DNA from: Euphorbia lathyris
Lineage: Eukaryota > Streptophyta > Magnoliopsida > Malpighiales > Euphorbiaceae
NCBI RefSeq assembly: GCF_963576675.1
Contig: NC_088913.1
Location: 2,299,001 to 2,363,000, forward strand
Length of the DNA stretch: 64,000 nucleotides
Reading direction: 5' to 3'
A program made the translations under genes and the position numbers. The notes beneath the pieces are model-generated. The model made no database searches. It saw only the letters and a list, made by a program, of their open reading frames with translations, and was not told the DNA's origin. Numbering within the stretch: position 1 is the stretch's first letter; the number at the start of each line of letters is the position of its first letter. Shown here piece by piece: positions 44,395-55,793 of the stretch.

Positions 44395-46156
44395 AGATAT
44401 GCTTATAATCAATTGAATTAAATTTGTAAATAGTTTTAAAAAAAAACTTAAAAACTCAATTCAATTGATAATTTGTTTAAATTTCTAAACAAATAATAAT
44501 AATAATAATAAAATAAATTCTCTCGTGTGTCTAAATTTTATAAGTGACGTAGTAACTATCATATGACGTGTGTATGCCCCGTAACACAATCAACCTCATA
44601 AAAAATTCACATTAACGTGGCATTTAGTAATTTTATAATACCTATCTTTTGTGTCTATTCAATATTTTAGTTGTTTGTATATACAACTCGTCGAAAATGA
44701 TTTAATTAAAATCAGATATAAAATCAGACCGAGTCTTCTTTCCTATTTAGGGTCATTCATCATTTTTTATATACAAGGATCATTCATCTTATTCTTAAAT
44801 AACTCATCATATAATCTTAGTCCGCTGTTCAATATATATTATAATCCACCATAAGAGGGTTTTTCATTTAAAACTTTGTCATTAAATTTTATACAAATAA
44901 GTTTACCTTTTAAATACTAAATAGAAAAGGTAATATTTTCAAATGTAAGAATATTATTAATTAACTATTTTTTTTTTGTCCTTGCAATACACAGATTCAT
45001 CTTTTTTTTTTTTGGTAAGAATACACAGATTCATCTTTAACATATATATATTAAATTTTTTTTATGTAATTTAATAATTAAAATTAATAGCACAAAGTGT
45101 TTCTAAATGAAATTTTAATATTTTATTTTGCATTTTCTTTAAATAATATATTAAATTAACTCGATCATTTAAGGAAAAACTACAAATTATATCATATCCT
45201 TTTTTCGACAACTTATCATATCCTTATTTCCACATAAAATTACACAAAATATCAATATATTGCAATAAAAAAAAGAATTAATATAATAATATATTCTCTA
45301 TTAAAGTCATAATCATTTTCTTCTTTAATCTAGCTTGGAAAATAAACTTATTTTTCAATTTTAGCTTGCAAGATTAATTTTTAAAACTAAATTTGACGTG
45401 ATAAAACTAAATATAAAATGTATCATTAAGCAATCAATTATATGCTAAAATATGATGTGGAAGCTTTAAAACACTATTTAGACTTTCATATATATAAAAA
45501 AATGTTATTTTGTACCATCTGACTTATTATTTTATAACATTAGCAGAAGCTAGTGTATAATATATAAAAATTTATTTTTCATAATAACCTGAAAAACGAA
45601 TATTTATAGTTGTTGTCCATTAAAGAAAATCAGATTAAGCAATTGCAGAATTTTCGGAGATAAATTAGTTTTTTCAATAAGTGAAAAGATCATAAAAACT
45701 CAAAATACGACTCCACTCTTACAACAGAAAGATAATAACATCTTGAAATAAAAATCTCCTTAATGGGATCATGTAATTCTGGAAGGGCATGTCAGATAGA
45801 AAGAGTGTGGGTAAATGATATTAATAAATGTAAGAAATTCAGTAATCGATATACACTCAACTGTTGTAATTTAATTGAGCAAAATAACATATGTATAAGG
45901 AAAACAAACTAGAAACTCTTTCGCAAAAAAATAATAAAGAAAAAAATAATCCCGAAATATTAAAATACAAATCAGATTGGCTTTTGCCGAAGAAAACTGA
46001 TAGTAAGATTCCATTTTTACCTACATACGTGTGGTAGAAATATTATCTCAAAAATCTGTTGGTCTTCAAAAATATTTAAGAAGTGATTATCTTCAATTTT
46101 AATTCATAACACATAAAGTATTGTTTGCTAACTCATTTTTTCAAATCTACACTTAG
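44395..46156. repeat. Duplicated segment, copy 2
   Basis: Partner of 39935-41702. Near its end it has gained a solo LTR (46157-46663) and a hAT MITE (46692-47269) that copy 1 lacks. After removing these, the two copies stay collinear to about 47296. Confidence 0.8.
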
Positions 46157-46663
46157 TGATATAGAATTTCTGGTAAACACCATTTCCGATTGCACTCCAA
46201 TAACCTAAAATCATAAAGAACGTCAGAAAAAGGGTTGGTGTTTCGGCAAACCCTCTCTGTTGCTAAAGTCAGGAGATATTAGAGATAATACGAAGCTAAC
46301 TAATAACAAAGAATGAAGTAATGAAATAGTTGAAGTAAGATACTTGTGTTGTAAGCGTCCATGCTATTTATAAATAAAAATGAAGTATATCTGGACACGT
46401 GGCAGCACCTGATTGGTCTTTGGACTCTATCTTTCCGTGTTGTAAGATATATGAGTTGGAGGAACGTACTTTTGGAATCCAACGTGCTCATTGTCCAACG
46501 TGTTTCCTTAAGCAGCTCCCAGGGAGAATTTTTCGGACGTGAAGTGGTCGAAGCCAAAAGAAGAACGCAACTATGGGCTTTAGTGGAATTGAGCACATTT
46601 GACGACTTCGGATCATGGTTGGAGCCTGATTGCCAAAAGTCCAAATAACTTGGTACCGTATCA
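46157..46663 (-). mobile_element. Solo LTR, TGATA...TATCA type
   Basis: Minus-strand TGATACGGTACC to TATATCA, 507 bp, flanked by a perfect CTTAG duplication (46152-46156 and 46664-46668). TATTTATAAATAGC at about 46366-46378 on the minus strand is a TATA-like box. The overlapping frames here (46300-46648) are incidental. Confidence 0.82.
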
Positions 46664-46691
46664 CTTAGTAAAAAAAAGATTAAGCTTTAAT

Positions 46692-47269
46692 TAGGGATGT
46701 AAATGGGGCGGGGATTCCCCTTCCCGGTTGGTGATCCGCCCCGACAGAGACAGGGAATCCCCGATAAGAATCCCATGGGACGGGAACGGGGATAGTTTAG
46801 TCCCCCGTGGTGGAGATGTGGCAGGGATGGGGAAAGGTATCCCCGCCCTGTTAATCGCTGATGGGGGAGCCCCGACTATTCCCCGTGATAATTGATTTTT
46901 TTTGTTGATTTAAGTAAATTTTAATTAGGTGATTGGTTATTTTCAATTTTTAGCTTTTTATGGTTTGGAAAATTTGAGAATGATTATTGATATTTGATAT
47001 TATTAGCTACTAATTCTTAAAAGTTTTATGTATTATTATTTTTTTAAACATAAACGGTGATTCTCTACGGGGAATGAGCAATGAGAAATGAGGAAATTTT
47101 TTTGAAACATGTGTAAACGGAGAATAGGAATCCCCGTGGAGACGGGGATGGGGACAAATCTCTCCCCATTTAACTCGCGGGGACCGGGATGGGGAATCCC
47201 CAACTAGTCGGGAACATGGATGGAAAATGCATTCCCCGTCCGCCCTATCCCGCCCCGTTTACATCCCTA
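46692..47269. mobile_element. hAT MITE with 8-bp TSD
   Basis: Ends TAGGGATGTAAATGGGGCGG and CCGCCCCGTTTACATCCCTA. The duplication GCTTTAAT is perfect at 46684-46691 and 47270-47277. Internal GGGGATTCCCC-type words. No ORF. Confidence 0.9.
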
Positions 47270-47443
47270 GCTTTAATCTTGTAAACCCAACATCAACACC
47301 AAAGTTAGAAATATTTCTTCATGATACTACATGTTCACTTAAAAGAAACAATAAATTAAGCCTACCATCATGTAAAATTTTTGGAAACTTTAATAGACAA
47401 GATAAAAGTAAAGATTCACTATAATTGAATATATAGCGCCAAA

Positions 47444-48002
47444 TGTAACATCCTATCCAATATCATGTAGACATTATTCGCTTTGATCCAAATCTAATAC
47501 ATTAAACCTCACGGTTTTAAAACACGTCTATAGGTATTGGATTCTCATCTTACTAATAAACCTTAGTCACTCTCTCGTCATTTCCGATGTAGCATTCAGT
47601 TCATTCCTGCACCCATCACCCCTTAGGGCCGCTACTTGCTCAGACATTCTACCCATACGCCACCCACTCTGGACCGAGTCATTATAGGCCCACCAACTTC
47701 CGATTGGTTCGTCCTCGAACCACACATCATACATGGAGAGTCGGCTCTGATACCAATTATAACATCTCGGTCCATTACCATGTAGATATTATTCGCTTTG
47801 GTCAAAATCCAACACATTGGCCCTCACGGTTTTAAAACGCATCTACATGTATAGGATTCCTACCTTACTAATAAGCCTCCACTCTCTCTCTTCATTTCCG
47901 ATGTGGATTCAGTTCATTCATGCCTCCATCGTCATCCCTTAGAGCCACTCATTGCTCAGGCCTTCTACCCCGACGCAAGCCACTCCAGACCGAATCGTTA
48001 CA
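47444..48002 (-). mobile_element. Complete TRIM (miniature LTR retrotransposon)
   Basis: Two LTRs of about 243 bp (47444-47686 and 47758-48002) flank an interior of only 71 bp. Reading the minus strand, the 5' LTR (48002-47758) is followed by AATTGGTATCAGAGCC, a Met-tRNA primer site, and a purine-rich GTTGGTGGGCC lies just before the 3' LTR. The target duplication CCAAA is perfect (47439-47443 and 48003-48007). There is no coding DNA, so mobility would depend on an autonomous partner. Solo LTRs of the same family lie at 53268-53516 and 55036-55659. Confidence 0.9.
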
Positions 48003-48303
48003 CCAAATATATAATAAAGAAAGCCTAATTAATGAGGCACAATTATGTTAGTAAATTATATATGTCGTAGCAGTGTTATTTAAAAGAAAGGTATAAAAAT
48101 AACGGTTTAATATAAATAACGGTCTATATTGAATTGAACAAAATAATATTTAAGAATTTAGTAAAAAAAAGCTATAAAGTATTTGTTGAATTGATAAATG
48201 CTATTTTGAATTAAATCTCTAAAAAGTATCCAAAAACCTTTTTTTTAGAACTCAATTCAATTGATTTTAATTTGCTATAAATTTCCAAACAAATAATAAT
48301 AAC

Positions 48304-48758
48304 AAGGGTTAATTTCAAATAAATGACATGTGGTTTCACGTTCTTACAGATTGGTACATGCGATTTTTTGTTACAAACTGGACCCTCTAGTTTGCAAAAA
48401 TTTCATTTTTATTGACTTAGCCAAATTTGACCGATAACGATCTTAAAATGAAAATTTCCAAAAATTAAAGTTGTTTAGTATCATATTTACTATGAAACCA
48501 TATTTTTTATTTTTCAAAATCATAATTTTTGGAGTTTTCTCTCTCATAAAAAAACAACTAAATGACCTCAAACCTAAAAAATTGAAGAATAAAGTTGCTT
48601 AAATTATCATTTAATTCTTGAATATTTTCATTTTGAGGTCGTTATCGGCTAAATTTGTCAAAGTCAACGAAAAATGAAAATTTTACAAACTACAAGATTC
48701 GGTTTGTAACAAAAAAAATCCACAGATACCGATCTGTAAAAACTATTTGAAATTAACT
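48304..48758. mobile_element. Mutator-like MITE
   Basis: Ends AGGGTTAATTTCAAATA and TATTTGAAATTAACT. The inverted arms contain GGTTTGTAACAAAAAA and TTTTTTGTTACAAACTGG. TAATAATAA words flank both sides but are ambiguous because the local sequence is an AAT repeat. Confidence 0.65.
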
Positions 48759-48963
48759 TTTAATAATAATAAAAATTCTCTCATATTTAATAGGTAATAG
48801 GTAATGGTAGTAATTAGGGATGAAATTATCTTTTAATATAAATATTACAATCTTTTAATTAAAAAAGCTCTTAGAATATTTATTTTTTCTAAATTATAAA
48901 TTTGAACCCAATCCGGTTTTCACCTAACACCATATTAGTTAAACTTATACCTCTAATTTTACT

Positions 48964-50760
48964 CTGTCGTTTGGTTCACGGAATAGAATGGAATGAAATA
49001 AAATTGTTATTCCAAAGAAATGGAATATAAATTCTTTAGGAATAACTATTGGTTGGTGGAATAAGATAGGATGGAATAGATAAATTTTTTGTTCAACAGA
49101 TAATATCACCCTCAAATGGAATAGATAAAAAACAGAAAAATGTGAAATATGAAACATGGGAATTTTTTTTGTAAAAACACGAAAAACGAGAGGTGGAAAA
49201 CAGTAATCACAAAATATAGAAGCACAAATTAAAAACACAAAAACAAAAGAAAAAAAAACGAAATAAAAGTATAAAATGGTGAAAACGCGAAAAACATATA
49301 AACTTGTTAACACAAAAAAAACACGCAAAACATGCAAAAACACAAAAAATATGCAAACGGTAAAACGCAAAAAAAAATATAGAGACGTGAAAAGCTATAA
49401 AAACGTAAAAATAGGAAAAAAATATAGAAAAAAACCATGAAAACAAGAAAATGTAAAACAACACAAAAAAACATAAAAAAACGTGAAATGGAAAACACGA
49501 AAATGTAAAAAACATGAAAACCTAGAAAAATATGAAAACACGAAAAAAAGTAAAAAAAAACGTGAAAATTTGTTAAAAACACTAAAACATGAACAAAAAA
49601 AATACAAAAATTCCAAAATCACGAAAAGTAAAAAAAAATATTAAAAACATGAAAAAGGTGGGAAAACACAAAAATGTGAAAAAAGCGAAAAATGTAAAAA
49701 AAAATGAAAAACATGAAAACATGAAAAAACGTTAAAACACGAAAATGTGAAAAATGCGTTTATAACATTTTTTCATTTTTTCATGTTTTTTTTGTATTTT
49801 TTTTACGTTTTTTCGTGTTTTCTAAGTTTTTTTATTTTTCGTGTTTGTTCATATTTTCGTATTTTTCGCGTTTTGTCACGTTCTCGTGTTATTCACGTTA
49901 TTGTGTGTGTTTTTTTTTTGCATTTTTTCATTTTAGTTTTTCGTTTATCCCTTTTTCGCGTTTTTTTTTGTATTTTTCGCTTTTTGTTACTTTTTCATGT
50001 TATTCACGTTTTTCGTATTTTTTCGTGTTTTGTCACGTTTTCGTGTTATTCACGTAATTGTGTTTTTTTTTGCATTTTTTCACGTTTTAGTTTTTCCTTT
50101 TTTCGCGTTTTTGTATTTTTCGTATTTTGTTACTTTTTGTGTTATTCACGTTTTTTTTTATGTTTTTCGTATTTTTTTCACGTTATCATGTTTTTTATGT
50201 TTTCGTGTTTTGTTTGCGTTTTTCGTATTTTCATGTTTTTCACGTTTTTATGTTTTAGCAATTTTCGTATTTTTCGTATTTTTCACGTTTTTGTATATTT
50301 CATACTTTGCCACTTTTTCACGTTATTCATGTTTTGTGCTTTTTCGTGTGTTTACTTTTTTGCTTTTTCTTGTTTTTTTTGCATTTGTTCAAGTTTTTTT
50401 CATGTTTTTCGTGTTTCATATTTTTTGTAATTTTTTATTTTTTAACGTTTTCCTTAATTTTTCATTTTTGGTGCTTTCTTATGATATAAATTAAGAATTC
50501 GCCAAAATTTATAGAATTTGAGAAATTGGCTAGAGAACAGATTGGGGATTTAATGGAGGATAATCTTGTAAATTACAAAATACAATGTTAAGAATAGACT
50601 TTTACTTGGCTAAATTGAAAAATAGCTATTCCATGAAAACAAGGAATAGGGATTCCATGGAATAGCTATTCTATCCGAAAAATTCAACCAAAAATGGGAA
50701 TAGCCATTCTTTAAAAATAGCTATTCTATTCTCCTTCTATTCCGCGAACCAAACGACCCC
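48964..50760. mobile_element. Large foldback element with A-rich and T-rich arms
   Basis: Ends GTCGTTTGGTTCACGGAATAG and CTATTCCGCGAACCAAACGAC, followed inward by GGAATAGAATGG-type inverted words. The core is about 620 bp of A-rich units (GAAAAACACGAAAAATG type, 49130-49755) meeting about 710 bp of their T-rich counterparts (49762-50470). Thus the whole core is a near-palindrome of quasi-repeats. Frames of 60-227 codons, almost all Phe with Cys, Ser and Val, arise from this composition. The end wording fits PIF/Harbinger or hAT MITEs; no target duplication is certain. Confidence 0.65.
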
Positions 50761-51889
50761 TAAATCTGTATTTAGAGCACATTGCCCATTTCATGGACAA
50801 GTTTCATGTTCTCTCTTTTTGCAAGCTTGGTCCAGTTGAACGACTCAGAGCCCAAAGATTGAGATTCAGCTTGGGCTTGGGCTTGGGCTTGGGCTTCCTG
50901 TGTAATTTCCTCTTGTTACTGATGTCTTTTTTCAGAGGTGTCAAAAGGGATCCTGGCCCATTTAATGACCCTTTTAGCCCATAAAATACCCTATAAGGAA
51001 AAATTATACAGAAGTTCATTTTTAAAAAACTATTTATAACTATGTCAAGTCATATTTTTGGATTATATCAAACTAATAAATTCACTATTTTATATTTATT
51101 TTAAGAACTAGAGTTTATAAATTAAGGTTTAGAATATATTGTGTAGGATTTAGAATTTATAAATTGGAATTGAAATTTTTAAAATTGGGTATAAAATCAT
51201 ATTTTATTTGTTATATATAGCAAATAATGATATAATCAAAATTAAGTTTGATTTTGTAATTTTATAGTTAGTTATGATATTCATGTTGGAAGCCTTAAAA
51301 TAAATAAATTGAATTGACCCATTTATAAATTGGATAATAAGTGGCTCGATCCATTCAACCCATTTAATAAATGGATTGGATTGTAAGTTAGTTAGCTCTT
51401 ATTAAGCCATTTAATAATTTGTGAAAACCGAAAAAAAACATGAAAAACGAGAAAATATGAAACCGTGAAAATATTATGATTTCAACCAAATATATTATGG
51501 AAGTTACATCTAATCTGAGATCATAATTATTCACACCTGTCAAGAAAACTTTCAAGTTTTTCATCGAGATTTTCGGATTTTATTCGGAAGATAAGCTTAT
51601 TTTTTAATTTGTTTTTTTTCATTGAATAATTTTTTTTAATCGATCTACTATTATGATAAATTCTATAGTTTCTCTTTTATTTGTATTTTTTTTTTCTTTC
51701 TTGTTTTTCTTCCAATATGAATATAGGTGGAGAGTATTAATTTTTTGCTGGTGTGCCAAAAAAAATTTAAACATTGTCTATAATTTCGCTATAACACTCT
51801 ATAACATTGAAGATCCAGATTCAACCTCCTCTGATATATTTCTAAATTGTAATTTTTTAATTACTTATGTTATATTGAGGGGTAAATTA
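50761..51889. other. Intergenic, no gene recognised
   Basis: Contains a (GGGCTT)4 microsatellite at about 50872-50898 and an AT-rich part (51010-51260) resembling 38080-38370. A short A-rich patch of the 48964 element type sits at 51428-51475. Confidence 0.4.
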
Positions 51890-52985
51890 CACCCATGGCC
51901 ACTGAAATTTAACCATTTTAATATTGTGGCCACCAAACTTCAATTCTTAATGGTATGACCACTGAACTTTACACTTTTTAACACTGGTGGCCACTTAACA
52001 CTTCAAAACAATCGTTGACGATCTCAAAATAAAAAATTCTAAGAGTTAATGATATTCTATTAAACTTTAATTCTTGAAAATTTTCGTTTTGATATCATTT
52101 AGGTGTTGTTTGGTTAGGAGAAAGAGCAAATTTTTAGAGAGAGAGCTAAAAAAAGTGATTTGGAAAATTAAAAATGTAGTTTCATGGTAAATGTCGTCCG
52201 AAACAACTTTAATTCTTTGAGATCGTTAATAGTCATTTTGATGAGTTAATTAAAGTTGAGTGGCTACCGATATTAAAAAGTATAAAATTTAGGAGTTAAG
52301 GTGCAAAAATACCCCTAATGTTTTGGGTCAGAAGCAATTTTACTCCTAACGTCTAAAATGGTGCAATTTTGCCCCTAACGTTTGTAGCCAAGAGCAATTT
52401 TACCCCTAACATTGGTAATTTGGGTCAATTTTAGACACTATTATAAAACACAGATATTTTTGTTCATTATTTTGCACAAATTGCATATCAATTCATTCTA
52501 AAAAAATGATTTCATATTTTTTGTAATTTAATAATAGAATATGAGATTAATATTTATAAATTCGGTGAAATTTTTGATTTTTTTATCTAATTCGTACAAA
52601 AGACAATATATTTTTTTATTAATTTTTTTATTCTTTTTCACATCCCAACATATGTTTATGATTTGTTACTGATAAATGACGCACATGTGAAGTGTAGATG
52701 ATAAGATTCATGACCGAGAAGACAGTTTGATGAATTATTTCTGAAATTTACCCAATTTATCAACGTTAGGGTAAAATTGCTCTTGGCTACAAATGTTAAG
52801 GGTAAAATTGCATCATTTTAGACGTTAGGGGTAAAATTACTCCTGACCCAAAATGTTAGGGGTATTTTTACACCTTAGCCTAAAATTTAGTGATCATATC
52901 ATTAAGAATTGAAGTTCAGTGACCATAATATTAAAATAAAATAGATAAAATTCAATAATCATGGATATAATTTACCTTTACGTCG
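51890..52985. mobile_element. Mutator-like MITE, relative of 6554, interrupted
   Basis: Ends GGGGTAAATTACACCC and ATAATTTACC with GGCCACTGAA / TTCAGTGACC phrases inside, as at 6554-7061. A second MITE occupies 52293-52880. I did not find a clean target duplication. Confidence 0.6.
52293..52880. mobile_element. Mutator-like MITE with 10-bp TSD
   Basis: Ends GAGTTAAGGTGCAAAAATACC and GGTATTTTTACACCTTAGCC. The arms carry GCAATTTTACCCCTAACG in inverted order. The duplication TAAAATTTAG is perfect (52283-52292 and 52881-52890). A sister copy is at 56692-57243. Confidence 0.85.
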
Positions 52986-53227
52986 AGATATACTATTATT
53001 TTTTCCAATTAATGAAATAATTATCTTTTACTTAAAAAACCCCACTGACAGTATGAATTAAGAATCCATATTTTGCACATAATTTTGTGGTAAAGGATAA
53101 TTGTAGTATTAAACCTTTTATATTTCATCAAATTAACGTTTATGATTACAACAAAGGCTTTTTTGCTTTTTTAATTGATATAAGTTTTATTGCCACTTAA
53201 AATTAAGTGTTGAAAGTACGGAATATT

Positions 53228-53652
53228 ATAAGTGTTGAAAGTATTAAATGAAGTAACTGTTTAATAATATAACAATTCGATTCAGAGTGGGTGATGTCGG
53301 AATAGAAGGCCTGAGCAAAGAGCGGTTTTAAGAGATAGCGATGGTGGCAGGAATGAACTGAATCTCACATCGAAAATGGAGAAAAAGTGATTGGAGCTTA
53401 TTAATAAGGTGAGAATCCAATACATACAGACGTGTTTTAAAGTCATGAAGCTTAATGTGTTGGATTTGGACCAAAACGGACAATATCTACATGGCATTGG
53501 ATCAGGTATCTTTACAGATAAACATTAAAAATAAGTGCTGGATATAAAAAATATTAGTTGATATTACTTATCAAAATAAGTAATTTTTAATTTAATTGGC
53601 TAATTTAACTCAAATCAATCTTTGAATATCAACTCATTCCTTAAAGTTGACG
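53228..53652 (+). repeat. Direct repeat H, left copy, with TRIM-family solo LTR
   Basis: Starts ATAAGTGTTGAAAGTATTAAATG and ends CATTCCTTAAAGTTGACG; the same sequence recurs at 54996-55793. Inside, 53268-53516 is a 249-bp solo LTR of the TRIM family, with flanks AATAA and GATAA (one mismatch). Confidence 0.75.
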
Positions 53653-54287
53653 GCGTGAGGTATATTGAGGTCCGGGCATATTCTACTCAAGGCCATGTTG
53701 GGGTTTTGAAGAGTGCTTATGGGATTGATCCTAGTTGGGTTGATACATGTCGTCGGGACATTCCATTCGAGGTAGACCATGAGCGGAAGAGGATTGTGTT
53801 GGTTCCTCAAGTTCGTGATGGGGAGATCAAGAGGATCCAATGGTGGTCCATTCAACGAAGTGAGAGGCGTTGGAAGACCATCCAAGTATTTATTGGGAAG
53901 TGGTTTGACAAGCTTCGCCAAGACATACCATTCGATGTTGGTAGAGGATTCGATATTGGTGGAGATTGGGAGATGAGTACCATGGAAGGTGAAAGCCGGG
54001 GTGAGGCACTTGTGGAGATACGGGGAAAAGCTCGTGAGGAGAAGGTGAGTCCGGCAATATTTGGAGTGGACTCCTTGAATTCATCTCGAACAACACCTTA
54101 GTTTGATTTGAGGGCTTGGGTCCGTTCACAACGAACACGTCTCATCAATATGTGGCAAGCAACTTGGGGTCAAGTTCTTTTTAAGAGAGAGTGTATGATG
54201 CGGGGCATCTCCTTCTGGGATCGGGTCCGTATGAAGGAAGTCGGAGGAAGAACCAAGCATAAGCAACAAGCGAGTAAGGAGGCCAAA
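53653..54287 (+). CDS. Unidentified ORF, one in-frame stop
   Basis: A plus-strand frame runs through about 212 codons with a single TAG at 54099-54101; it is open on both sides of that stop. It reads GVRYIEVRAYSTQGHVG at the start and later WGQVLFKRECMMRGISFWD. Two internal phrases look alike: TCRRDIPFEVD and KLRQDIPFDVG, suggesting an old internal duplication. It is hydrophilic, with no signal peptide or membrane segment. Base composition is near 50% G+C, unlike the AT-rich surroundings. There is no credible ATG; upstream codons lie in repeat H. Downstream the frame runs into 73-bp tandem repeats. I do not recognise the family. A retroelement gag/ORF fragment or captured host exon are both possible; it is probably not expressed as it stands. 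Confidence 0.4.
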
Positions 54288-54308
54288 ACAGTGCCACACA
54301 ACAGCTCA

Positions 54309-54545
54309 GGCACGCTCCGCGTAGTTTATAGCACGCTCCGCGTAAAGTTTGGTTTGATCCGGAGAAGAGTTCAGCAGCCAACCTACGCTCCGGGTAGATT
54401 TGGGCACGCTCCGCGTAGAATGAGTATTGATCCGGAGAAGAGCTCAGCAGCCAACCTACGCTCCGCATAGATTTGGGCACGCTCCGCGTAGAATGAGTAC
54501 TGATCCGGAGAAGAGCTCAACAGCCAACCTACGCTCCGCGTGCCT
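54309..54545 (+). repeat. 73-bp tandem repeat, about three copies
   Basis: Units start GCACGCTCCGCGTA at 54331, 54404 and 54477, with a partial unit at 54309. Each contains GATCCGGAGAAGAG and CAGCCAACCTACGCTCCG. A single reverse-complement relative lies at 42248-42362 (TACGCGGAGCGTG). Confidence 0.88.
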
Positions 54546-54995
54546 ATTCACTTTAAGAAACTTGCTCCTTACTCCAGCTTCCTCTTTATTTACAATCCTA
54601 CCACTCCTTATTTACACATTTGCCACTCCCTTATTACAACCCTACCACTCCTTTATTTACACCCATGCCACCATCTTATTATTATCCCATTTTACCCCCT
54701 AACCTTACTCTTTACTTAATTATGTATATTAGCCTTTTATGTAATTTTGTTTTAGGGTTTTAGATGATATAAATTCATCTCTTTGTCATTGTAATAGTTA
54801 ACTCTTTATCAATCAAAATTATATCTTCTTCAAGAAGTGTTTGCTAAGGTTTTCACCTTCAACAATGGGGGATTTTTGATTTCCTATGGATTTAGTCCGT
54901 AAAACCCGGGATTCACTCCTTCTAGTTTATCTAGAGAAGAACATCTTTGTTAGTTTACGATTAAAACTAACACGTTCCGAAACCGATCCGTATCA
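54546..54995. repeat. LTR-like segment ending CCGTATCA
   Basis: Reverse complement of the wording at 41819-42240 (CCCGGGATT, GGATTTAGTCCGTAA, CAACAATGGGGGATT). On the minus strand it opens TGATACGGATCGG, like the solo LTR at 46157-46663 (TGATACGG). It is probably the U3 side of a related LTR. Confidence 0.55.
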
Positions 54996-55793
54996 ATAAG
55001 TGTTGAAAGTATTAAATGATATCACTGTTTGATCATGTAACGACTCGGTTCAGAGTGGGTGATATCGGAATAGAAGGCCTGGGCAAGGAACGGTCCTAAG
55101 GGATGAAGATGGTGACATGAATGAGCTGAATCCCACATCGAAAATGGAGAGAAAGTGACCGAAGCTTATTAGTAATATTAGAATCCAATATATGCAGACG
55201 CGTATTAAATCCGTGAGGCCTAATGTATTGGATTTGGACTTAAACGAACAATATCTATATAGTATTAGGCCTAATGACCGTTAACGACCTCAAAATGAAA
55301 ATATTCAAGAACTAAAATTGTTCAGAATGACATTTACCATGAAACCACATTTCTTATTTTCCAAAAGCACATTTTTGGAGCTTTTTTTCTCTAAAAATTC
55401 ACTTTCTCTCTCGTAACAAAACAACATGTAAATGATCTCAAAATAAAAAATTTCAAGAATTAAAGTTCTTTAAAATATCATTAACGCTTTGAATTTTTTA
55501 TTTTTAGACTGTCAACGGTCATTTTGAGGCGTTGAGCGGCCACCGGTGTTAAAAATTGTAAAGTTCAGTGACCATACTGTTAAAAATTGAAGTTCAGTGC
55601 CCATCATGTTAAATGGGTAAAGTTCAATGGCCATTAGTGTAATTTGCCCGGATGTTATAGATAAACACTAAAAATAAGTGTTGAATATAAAATATTAGTT
55701 GATATTACTTATCAAAATAAGTAATTTTTAATTTAATTGAGTAATTTAATTCAAATCAGTTTTTGAGTATCAACTCATTCCTTAAAGTTGACG
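54996..55793 (+). repeat. Direct repeat H, right copy, with solo LTR and nested MITE piece
   Basis: Matches 53228-53652 throughout, except that its TRIM-family solo LTR (55036-55659, flanks GATCA and GATAA) is itself interrupted at about 55267-55650 by half of the GGCCACTGAA MITE family (ending TGTAATTTGCCC). Confidence 0.72.

Noticed and set aside
46300..46648. Opposing ORFs of 114 and 95 codons
   Set aside because: They fill a 507-bp solo LTR bounded by CTTAG duplications, with no family resemblance.
49747..50494. Long Phe/Cys-rich ORFs (up to 227 codons), and mirror ORFs at 48945-49622
   Set aside because: They are produced by T-rich (or, on the other strand, A-rich) quasi-repeats, occur in several frames at once and have no plausible protein composition.
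53268..55659. One TRIM-family element with two LTRs and a 1.5-kb interior
   Set aside because: Similarity extends outside both LTRs on both sides, and no primer site follows the left copy, so these are two copies of a duplicated solo LTR.
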